Positions 53,858 through 61,800 of a DNA stretch of 64,000 nucleotides are shown piece by piece. The number at the start of each line of letters is the position of its first letter. The stretch's first letter is position 1. This DNA is from Saprospiraceae bacterium (GTDB lineage: Bacteria > Bacteroidota > Bacteroidia > Chitinophagales > Saprospiraceae): NCBI GenBank assembly GCA_016714985.1, contig JADKBS010000008.1, positions 1-64,000 of the forward strand. Reading direction: 5' to 3'. A program made the translations under genes and the position numbers. A model generated the notes under the pieces. That model worked only from the letters and a program-made list of their open reading frames with translations. It was not told the DNA's origin and did not search any database.

Positions 53858-54989
53858 TTTTAGCGTCGTTTAGTTGAGCGTTGTAAATGGCCCTTGTCTC
53901 AAGATTTGTCTCGCCAAAAATTCCTGTTGGCCACCATTCTACTCCACCACCTTCGTCCACTTCAATTTTTTTCAAGGTACTTTCATTCTTGACTTCATCA
54001 AAGTCAACATAATATATAGCCAAGTCATCTTTGTTCATTTTACCCTCAGCCACCAATCTTCTGAATCTCAAAACCATGTTTTGTGAGTGAGTTTCAATAA
54101 GATAGGTTTTATTGTTGTCCTCCATGAAAGATTCAACAAGGCGTTGCGCAAGAATGGCGTGAGCGGCAGGATGCAAATGTGTCTCTGGTTCTTCTATGAT
54201 GATAAGTATCGGCTCATTTTCAGGCATAAACGAACGCACAACGATTGGCAATACCTGATGGATGCCAGAACCGGTTTGCTTAATATTTATAGCATCCAGC
54301 GATGTATTTGAAATAGCAATTTCGTATTTAGTTTCCGTTGTAGCAGTTATCTTAACAACTTCCATTTTCCAGCCCTCAAAGTTGGCTTCATACCAATCGC
54401 TCACTTTTTCTATTAAAGTATTGTCTCCAATAAAATCCTGAATCAAAATTTGATAGGCATTTTTGCCTTCGATTCCAATTTTCTCGAATTTCCGTCTGGT
54501 TGAAGTGTAATCGGAATCGGGTTTAGCTCTTATTGCTCCCAAATAATCAATGTTCAATTGTAAGTTGTCGTAATCTTTCCCATCAACAATTAGCCCAGAA
54601 AATTTACTTGCAGTTATGTCAACTTCTTGGTTGTTGAATCTATAGTCAAGTATCCCGTACTCTTTTGAAATGACAGCTTCAATTTTAGTGCTTGGGTTCG
54701 ATACCCCAAGTTCGAAGTTACCTGACCCAACTCTATTGTATATCAGGTCTTCGAAGTCAGAGCCTAATTCAACAATGTTGGTCGCATCGTCACCTACATT
54801 GTTTTTCCAATTAATGGGTTCGCCTCTTAATCCAGCAGCTATCAAAGTAGGGAGCCGAAGCACAGCGCTTTTACCAGAGTTATTTTTTCCAATCAGCACC
54901 GTGATAGGGCGCAAGGCAAGCGTTTGCTTGCTTTTGAAAACTTTAAAGTTCTTGAATGAAATTTCGTTTACCATTAACTGATATTTCAA
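53847..54989 (-). CDS. AAA/ABC-type ATPase (AAA_15/DUF3696-like), first gene of the operon
   Basis: A protein of 380 residues. The SMC/ABC-type nucleotide-binding domain has Walker A GKNNSGKS (34-41), an ABC signature-like QTGSGIHQVLP (238-248), Walker B ILIIIEEPETHLHP (261-274) and the switch His in LIETHS (297-302). There is no fused TOPRIM domain, unlike OLD or GajA; a TOPRIM-like protein is the next gene. M6 (54974, MVNEISFKNFKVF) is an equally good start. ATPases of this group sense foreign DNA or phage proteins in several defence systems. The operon promoter must lie in 54990-55120, but I see no good box. Confidence 0.85.
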   Translation of the reverse strand: MKYQLMVNEISFKNFKVFKSKQTLALRPITVLIGKNNSGKSAVLRLPTLIAAGLRGEPINWKNNVGDDATNIVELGSDFEDLIYNRVGSGNFELGVSNPSTKIEAVISKEYGILDYRFNNQEVDITASKFSGLIVDGKDYDNLQLNIDYLGAIRAKPDSDYTSTRRKFEKIGIEGKNAYQILIQDFIGDNTLIEKVSDWYEANFEGWKMEVVKITATTETKYEIAISNTSLDAINIKQTGSGIHQVLPIVVRSFMPENEPILIIIEEPETHLHPAAHAILAQRLVESFMEDNNKTYLIETHSQNMVLRFRRLVAEGKMNKDDLAIYYVDFDEVKNESTLKKIEVDEGGGVEWWPTGIFGETNLETRAIYNAQLNDAKNVD

Positions 54990-55120
54990 ATAATTGACTG
55001 CAAAGTTAGGAATGTTGTGAGATTTTCTGTCAGGTGTTAAAGGTAATCATTCTTCTCTAACCCATAGGTAAGAAGCTATGTTTTAGTGGCGCTAGCAGGC
55101 TGTTGATAAAGGAAAGTATC

Positions 55121-55969
55121 TCAATGCCCTCCCTCCAACCGTTCCACTACCTCCCTCACCACCTTCTCCGCCCCGCTCTCCCTCACCAGTTCCACCTCCA
55201 CGCTCCCCCCATCAATGTCCAGTTTTTTCTGGAGCAGTTCCACCAATTCCCGATTCTCAGGCAGTAGCGTAAGCAGGTAGAGCTTCACCGCTTGCTCGGC
55301 GGTTTTCAGTTCTTCGATGCGGGCGTTCCAGAGGTAAATCTTGTTTTTCACTTCGGCCTCATTTTTCAGGTCGAAGCTGACGGTTTGGAAGCAGTGGAGC
55401 GCCCCGTTTTGCACGGCCCGCTCAAATTCGAAGGTATCGGTGGCGGTTTTCACGGTTTTGTGTTCCAGCTTGTCCGTGAGTTGGTATTTGTCGAAGAAGG
55501 ATTTATAGACGTGCCGCCAAGCGTAGGCGTCGTCGTGTCGCTCGATGGGTTGCTCCAAGTATTGCTCCACGATGCGGTGGTAAAGTTCCCGGAACGAAGC
55601 CTCATGGTCGAAGTGGATTCCCCGGAAGGTTTCGGAGAAGTACAGCCCGTTGTCGTCCTTAGGCAGCAGCGAGGCGGTAACTTGCTCAATGGTCTGGTAC
55701 TTTTGGAAATCCAGTTCTTGCTCCAATTGGCGGCTCAGTTGCTGGGCGTTGTTGCCCAATTGCTTGAGCGAGCGCAGTAGGAAAGTGCCTGGCACGTCGG
55801 TAAAGAACTGCGAGATGCGCTTGTACTTGTCCACCATTTTGGCTTTCAACAGCCGCTGGGTGGGGTCGTAATAGACCAGCCCGACATTGACGAACTCGCC
55901 CGACACCGCATCGGGGCGGTAGCGGAGGACTTGGTACTGATAGCTCACTATTGGATTAGTCGTGTCCAT
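55121..55969 (-). CDS. DUF3037 family protein
   Basis: Started at ATG 55969 (MDTTNPIVSYQYQVLRYRPD), 22 bases inside the 3' end of the kinase gene. A longer frame upstream reads only antisense-like residues. It has 282 residues with the family opening YQVLRYRPDAVSGEFVNVGLVYYD. Its function is unknown. DUF3037 genes commonly stand next to HipA-like kinases, as here. It may be a substrate or partner of that kinase. Confidence 0.8.
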   Translation of the reverse strand: MDTTNPIVSYQYQVLRYRPDAVSGEFVNVGLVYYDPTQRLLKAKMVDKYKRISQFFTDVPGTFLLRSLKQLGNNAQQLSRQLEQELDFQKYQTIEQVTASLLPKDDNGLYFSETFRGIHFDHEASFRELYHRIVEQYLEQPIERHDDAYAWRHVYKSFFDKYQLTDKLEHKTVKTATDTFEFERAVQNGALHCFQTVSFDLKNEAEVKNKIYLWNARIEELKTAEQAVKLYLLTLLPENRELVELLQKKLDIDGGSVEVELVRESGAEKVVREVVERLEGGH

Positions 55970-56784
55970 ATCTCCGTTTTGAATTCGGTTAAATGATTGA
56001 CGATTCCTTCTGTACGTTCTCGGATGCGGTTGTAGGTGTTGTCGGTGGGATTGTCCCAAGCAGCGGGCAACAATTCCAAGGCTTTCGGCCAAAACGACTC
56101 ATCCAAGCACTGAAAGGTGGAAACGGCCTCGTCCCAATCAATGCGGTGATTTCCTTTCAGCCACCTGAACAAAAAATGCTTCATGGCCGTGTTGACCGCA
56201 AGGTCATCCAACTGCCAAGGTGGACTTTTGGACTGAAAGAGCGCCAAAAGTCGTAAAAATCCGAACGCTTTTTCATGGTCATACACGTATAAATTATCGT
56301 GGGCCAAAAATAGGTTGGGTTTTATGTCATTTCGGTCAGCGTTGTCAATCAGCAGGTCGAATGCGAAAATCCTTGCTGCCTGTTGCGTTTGTTCGGGTGT
56401 CAAGGTCTGCCCTTTATAGACGTCGGTTTTGATTTTTTCGTACTTGCTCCCAAAATTGATGCCTTTCCCTTTGAAAACGTTATGGTATTCGGGTTCGCCC
56501 GTCAATTGCGCCAAAAAATCGTCCGTCACCACTACAATTGCCACTTCGGGCGTTGCAATTTCAACTTGTGCGGCCATGAACGAACCCATCATTTCGAGAC
56601 CGCTCGTCATTTCGTTCATCCCTTCCCCACCCCGGTATTTAAGAACGTATTCATCGCTGCGGTAGTTGACGGCACCCATCGCTTTTACGACCAATGGTTG
56701 GTTCACACCCCCTTTCAAGGTTTGGTGTTTTGCGATGGCTAGGACTTGTGGCAAGACATAACCGGGGGAAGTTATTTTGTCCAT
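55948..56784 (-). CDS. HipA-like protein kinase
   Basis: A protein of 278 residues with the HipA-type kinase core: YVLKYRGG with K49, catalytic loop DLLIDNADRNDIKPNLFL (D150, R151, N157) and YDHEKAFGF (D169) for metal binding. It is shorter than HipA (about 440) and lacks the N-terminal HipB-binding subdomain. No HipB-like antitoxin gene is adjacent; the overlapping DUF3037 gene is the only partner. It is probably a Ser/Thr kinase in a toxin-like or regulatory pair. Confidence 0.85.
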   Translation of the reverse strand: MDKITSPGYVLPQVLAIAKHQTLKGGVNQPLVVKAMGAVNYRSDEYVLKYRGGEGMNEMTSGLEMMGSFMAAQVEIATPEVAIVVVTDDFLAQLTGEPEYHNVFKGKGINFGSKYEKIKTDVYKGQTLTPEQTQQAARIFAFDLLIDNADRNDIKPNLFLAHDNLYVYDHEKAFGFLRLLALFQSKSPPWQLDDLAVNTAMKHFLFRWLKGNHRIDWDEAVSTFQCLDESFWPKALELLPAAWDNPTDNTYNRIRERTEGIVNHLTEFKTEIWTRLIQ

Positions 56785-56940
56785 GTGTAAGTGTTTTCGG
56801 TTTGTTTAAGCAAATGTAAAAATGGTGCTGAAATTCCTAAGTGGTTACCCCAAAATACTAATATTCTTAGGGTTTGTGCACGAAATTTATCCGCTGTCCT
56901 TAACTATACTCCCCTCTTCCAATCATCCTTCCTCGTTCTT

Positions 56941-58011
56941 TCAGCTAAGCAGATGGGACAGCAGCAAGTGCAAAGCCCCGGCATTCCTAATTTGCAGTTG
57001 GAGTTCCCGTTTGTTGTTGCCGTAGAACACCCAGTCGTCGGGGAAGGTCTGAATGCGGGCGTATTCACGGGCGGTGAAGGAGCGGAGTTTGCTGGCTTTT
57101 ATGCGCCAGAGCTTGGCGGTGGATTCGGGGTTTCGGACGTACATGGCATTGTCCCGGTCTTTGTCTATCCGCTCGGCGGTGACGTTGCCGATGGCCCAGC
57201 CCCATACCGTGGCTGTGTCAATAGCGGGGAAGGGCGAGTCGAAGTCCCGGATGGGCGTGCCCTCCGAGGCCGTCCTGCTCAGTCGGACGGGGATGGCCTG
57301 TTCCGAGGGGTCGAAGGCGGCTCCAGTTTCGGTATGTGCATAGCTTTTGAAGCCCCATTGGGGGTCGTGGTTGGGCAGTTTTATGCTCAGGTCTTGGCCG
57401 AGTTCAAAGACAAAATCCCGGATGGTGGTGTCTTTCTGGGGCCTGGGAAAACGAAAATGCTTTAGCGTATCGGCCTTGTAGGCGATGAAGATGAACCTGC
57501 GCCGGGTCTGCGGTACACCATGCTCCGATACCCTGAAAAAATCGAATTTGGTGGTATAGCCGATGGCGGCCAGTTCTTCGGCGATTTGGCGGGCGAAGGG
57601 CTTCCCTGTTTCGGGGTGCTGCATGGTGCGGAGGTTCAGCACATTTTCCATCACAATGACCCGTAGCTGCATGATATGGGCGATGCGGATTACCTCTTTG
57701 TACAAGGTGTTCCTTTCGTCGTTTTCATCCCGATTGCCGCCGAGGGAGAAGCCTTGGCAGGGGAAGCCCGCCAGCAATACGTCCAGGCCTTTTTTGAAAC
57801 TTGGGGTGTATTCCCCCACATCGCCGCGGTGCAAATCCCAGTCCGGTCGGTTGATTTTCAGGGTTTCAATGGCGTAGTCCAAGATTTCGTTCGGTTCTCT
57901 ATGGATGAACCCCGCTTGCTCACTACCTAAGTCCATGCCGCCAGCACCCGTGAACAGGCCCAGATAGGTATAGTCCGTAGTAGCTTCTATTTCGTTCTTC
58001 ATCATTATCAC
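56941..58011 (-). CDS. Lone C5-cytosine DNA methyltransferase
   Basis: A protein of 356 residues. Motif I GLFTGAGGMDLGSEQAGF (18-35), motif IV AGFPCQGFSLGG with C85, motif VI VIVMENVLNL, motif VIII PQTRRRFIFIAY, and motif IX SFTAREYARIQTFPDDW. Motif X normally reads QIGNAVP. Here it is QIRNAGALHLLL followed shortly by a stop, and another frame stays open beyond it, so the last few residues may be altered by a frameshift. No endonuclease gene is next to it; the HipA/DUF3037 pair lies downstream. The start could also be the Met at 58002. Confidence 0.85.
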   Translation of the reverse strand: MIMMKNEIEATTDYTYLGLFTGAGGMDLGSEQAGFIHREPNEILDYAIETLKINRPDWDLHRGDVGEYTPSFKKGLDVLLAGFPCQGFSLGGNRDENDERNTLYKEVIRIAHIMQLRVIVMENVLNLRTMQHPETGKPFARQIAEELAAIGYTTKFDFFRVSEHGVPQTRRRFIFIAYKADTLKHFRFPRPQKDTTIRDFVFELGQDLSIKLPNHDPQWGFKSYAHTETGAAFDPSEQAIPVRLSRTASEGTPIRDFDSPFPAIDTATVWGWAIGNVTAERIDKDRDNAMYVRNPESTAKLWRIKASKLRSFTAREYARIQTFPDDWVFYGNNKRELQLQIRNAGALHLLLSHLLS

Positions 58012-58298
58012 TCAGCTTTAAGTTTGGGGATGGAAGGTATGGAGGCGGTTCGCTCTTTTGGTGACCGCATTTTGCAGGCATCAAAAATATCGGTCAGTGT
58101 TTTAAGGCTGCCTTTGGTTGTTTTTGAGGTCTCCTGATGGCAAAGCGGCTAATGTAGAATAAATGTTCCAAAAATTTCGAATCAATTCGAGATATTCAAT
58201 TCTTTGGGGTGCGCCGCAAAAAGTCCCGGAAGGACGACACGTTTTAGCAAGGGAGGTGCCCCCCTCGAATTGAATCCCTCGAATTGAATTCGTCAGCC
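58012..58298. other. Intergenic with a 14-bp tandem duplication
   Basis: No gene seen. CCCTCGAATTGAAT is present twice in a row at 58262-58275 and 58276-58289, directly at the 3' end of the regulator remnant. Confidence 0.5.
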
Positions 58299-58488
58299 TC
58301 AATCTTTCCCCCTCATACCTGTCGGCCTTTCCTCAAACTCCTCAAAAAACGCATCCGAAAAATTATTCAACGCCGAATACCCCACCCCGAGTACACGGGG
58401 CAATTTCTGAAACGGTGAGCGTCGTCGTTTGCAGTAAATGCCGCCCGTGGTGCAGCCGGATAGAGCGGATGAATAGGCTCGGCGACTT
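58299..58488 (-). pseudogene. Remnant of the AraC output domain of a third hybrid regulator
   Basis: Read on the minus strand, 58488 downward gives KSPSLFIRSIRLHHGRH then LLQTTTLTVSEIA, nearly the same as the C-terminal domains ending at 3849 and 6832. After a rearranged CCCCGTGTACTCGGGGT stretch another frame gives VGYSALNNFSDAFFEEFEER and the stop at 58299. Nothing of the kinase part is left upstream. It is a dead fragment and shows that this regulator family has moved or been copied within the genome. Confidence 0.75.
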
Positions 58489-58550
58489 ACACGGGGCATC
58501 GGGACTATTGTAATTTGTGGTAGTGCTATTTTTTAACTGACGCAGATCCC

Positions 58551-58605
58551 TTCGAGAGGCGGGCTTATCAACACCCCGCAGTTCCGGAACTGACGGGTTT
58601 GACTC
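58551..58605. repeat. Decayed relative of the 23907 palindrome
   Basis: The segment contains the perfect palindrome CAGTTCCGGAACTG (58579-58592) and the words GCGGGCTTATCAACA and GACGGGTTTGA, which resemble the arms of the 26-bp inverted repeat at 23907-23978. Confidence 0.5.
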
Positions 58606-58686
58606 GCAAAAAGGAACTGCCGGAATTTCCAGGCTAGGTTCCTCCTTCTAAAACTATTGTGGTAATCCAAACCTCACGTTAAGCCA

Positions 58687-58725
58687 TAAAAAATGGGCCA
58701 TCCCGACGTGCTGCGGAATGGCCCA
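58687..58725 (-). terminator. Intrinsic terminator for the large surface-protein gene
   Basis: On the minus strand, TGGGCCATTCCG (58725-58714) pairs with CGGGATGGCCCA (58705-58694) at 11 of 12 positions around an 8-base loop, followed by six T. It stands about 150 bases after the stop of the surface-protein gene. Confidence 0.75.
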
Positions 58726-58797
58726 ATGTGTAACTATTAAGTGTCGTTATACTGTGAGCCGCCAAGTTCTCCCGAAAAATCGGGACAGGTCGTGCAT

Positions 58798-58842
58798 GGT
58801 TAATAAGGGTTGATACGGGGCCCTCATCAACCCTTATCAACC
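58798..58842. repeat. Dispersed GGTTGATAA-type palindrome, copy 2
   Basis: Arms 58798-58814 and 58826-58842 pair at 16 of 17 positions around an 11-base loop. The right arm is the exact reverse complement of 8046-8062. The flanking GTGCATGGTTAATAA also recurs at 8104-8123 on the other strand. Confidence 0.8.
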
Positions 58843-58869
58843 ACATCAACTCATATCAACCTCACAAAA

Positions 58870-61800
58870 TCAATCCTTGCTGATGACCAGCTTGTGTACA
58901 TAGCGCTCATTGCCAGCCCTCACGTTCACGTAGTAAAGGCCATTGCCAAAGCCGCCAAGGTCTATCTGCTCATTGACAAAGCTCAGCTTGCCCAAGTCTT
59001 TGCGCAGCAACTGCTGGCCAAGCGAATTGTACAGTTCAAACACAACCGCCTGTGGTTCAGCGAGTTCTGCCATCATGAACGTAACCATGTTGCTTGCCGG
59101 ATTGGGCGAAAGGCTGAATTCGAGGCCGCTCCTTGAACTTGGCTTTGCACTTGGGACGGACTTGTTGCCGTCGCCGTCCGGTGCGACGCCGTTTCCTGCG
59201 TCACAGGCGGTTGCTGGCCGTGCCTCGTTCCAGTATGCGAGCATATTCAGCAGTGACTCGTTCAGGCCAGTGCCATAAATCACCGATTGGCCAACGCTCA
59301 TGCTCACGTTGCCGCCGAGGTAAAAATTGGCTAAGTCCAACAGGCCGCCCACGGTGTAGGGGTAGCTTACAGCCCCGCCAAACTCATCGAATATCCGCAT
59401 ATAGCAGTTGTTGCCGTTTGCATCGCAGGCCAAGATGCAAGGGTGCACATTGATACAGGCAAGGCTCTGGTTCCGTATCCCGTTCATGGTCAACCCATTG
59501 TACTCCACGTTGTAGCGCATATTGAGCATCATGGCGATGGCGTTGGCCGCCAGGCTGTTCTTCATGCCGCCGATGCCCATTGGGTTGCAGCCACCTGCGC
59601 CGCAGTTCGTTTGGTTGCAATTGCCCAATACGCCTGGGCCGCCCGTGCCGGGCAATAGGTCAACCACGCACTGTGCATCGGTGATGCGGATGGACCGATT
59701 GCCACCGCCGACCAACAAGGGGTTGTTGTTCAACAAGGTGCCAATAACCTGCAAATCGGTCGTCGAAGCAGAAACGGCTGTGCCAGGCAGGCCGCCACCA
59801 ATCCCCCAATCGCTTGGGCGGAAGGTTTCGATCGGCTGGCAATTGCCGGAGTAGGTCACTTCGCAAAGCGATGCGTACTCGTTGCCGCAATGGTCGGCGA
59901 TGCGGAAGTAGAAGGTGCGGCCAAACGTATAAACGCCGTCGCCGTCAGGGTCGGAACATTCCCAAAGGTCGCTCCAACTGTCCAGGGTCACGATGACGTT
60001 TGCGCCATCGCAAACATCGAAATAATTGCCCGCTTCCAACAGTTCCTCCACTTTCGACATGAAATCGTAGTCGGCAGGGCAGGGCACGTCTTCGATGCAA
60101 CCAAGATCCCTTACGCTGACAGAAACAGGGTTTCCACCGCCGACACTGCCACCGCTTGGGCAGGTGCCGAGCGGGCCTTCATTGTCGTTGATGTAGTAAG
60201 TGAAGCTCCATGGGTGGCTGTGGCCGCCGCAGTCGGTATAGACGTAGCTGTACCTCCGCCAGCCGGTGCAGCCGGTGGCTGCAATGTCCTGGGTCACCGT
60301 TGGGCCGCTCACCTTGATGGTTTGACCGCAATAATCGTACAGCGTTTGCGGAACCGGCGGAACAGCATAAGCCAAGCAGGTCACATGGTTTTCCTCATCC
60401 AAAGGCGCAAAGAAGTCGCCGTTGTACTCAAAGATGAAGGTCTGGCTCCAAGGCTTGGAATTGCCCTCGCAGTCGGTGTAGATCCACTCGTATTTGCGGC
60501 TGCCCTCGCAGCCAAAGGGGTTGGTAGTGCTGGTCACGGTAGGGCCAACAGGTACGAGCAGGATGCCGCAGTTGTCGTTGACGGCGGGTGGCGTTGGCTC
60601 GAAGGCGTTCACAGGGCATTCCACCGCACCTACGATGCTGACGGGTATGATAAAATCCTGGTATTCAACGGTGTAGATAAAGCGCCATTGCGCCGTATTG
60701 CCCTCGCAATCCGTGTAAGTGAAGATATAAGTCCGTGTGCCTTCGCACAATGGCTTTGCTGTTTCGGTGCGAACTGGCGTCAGCACCTCGCCGCAGTTGC
60801 TGGTCACAACGGGTGGCACTGGGACAACGTCCGTCTGGTCGGGACAGGCCACCGTGGCAGCGCCATTGGCTGGCACGGTGAATGGCTCCCGCTCGATGGT
60901 ATATACAAAGCTCCAAGGCAGCGTGTTGCCCTCGCAGTCGGTATAAGTCCAAGTATAGGTGCGGGTGCCCTCGCAGGTTAGCGGGTTCGGCACGTTGGTG
61001 ATGACAGGGCCGGTAGGTGTCAGCGTTTCCCCACAATTGCTCAGCACCACGGGCGGCACGGGCTGCGTGGCCAATGCTGGGCAGGTTACCGTGGCAGCAC
61101 CATTGGCTGGCACGGTGAACGGGTTGCGTTCAATAGTATAGGTGAACACCCAAGGAAGGCTATTGCCTTCGCAATCAGTGTAGGTCCAAGTGTAGGTCTT
61201 CGTGCCTTCGCAGGCTGGTGTTGCGCCGATGACCGGGCCAGTAGGTATGATATTTTCCCCACAATTGCTCAGCACTACTGGTGGCACTGGCTGTGTGGCC
61301 AAGGCCGGGCAGGCCACCGTGGCAGCGCCGTTGGCGGGCACCGTGAACGGGTTGCGCTCGATGGTATAGGTGAACACCCAAGGCAGGCTGTTGCCTTCGC
61401 AGTCGGTATAGGTCCAGGTATAGGTTTTCGTTCCCTCGCAGGCTGGCGTTGCGCCGATGACCGGGCCAGTAGGTGCGATATTTTCTCCGCAATTGCTCAG
61501 CACCACGGGTGGCACGGGCTGTGTAGCATTGGCCGGGCAGGCCACTGTGGCCGAGCCGTTGGCTGGGACAGTGAATGGCTCCCGCTCGATGGTATAGACG
61601 AAGTTCCATACCCCTTCAAGGCCAAGCTCGCAGTTTATGTACGTGTAAGAATAGGTTCTAGTGCCTTCGCAAGTAAGCGGGTTTGGCACCTCAGTGATGA
61701 CCGGGCCTGCTGGCGTGATAGGGCCGCAGTTCGGGTATAGCGGTGAGGTATAGGTTGGGGGCGGTTGGCGCAACGGCCAAGGCCGGGCAAGCCACCGTGG

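Noticed and set aside
50960..54989. Calling the operon PARIS
   Set aside because: The ATPase/TOPRIM split fits, but the DUF262 third gene and the weak TOPRIM match do not allow the name.
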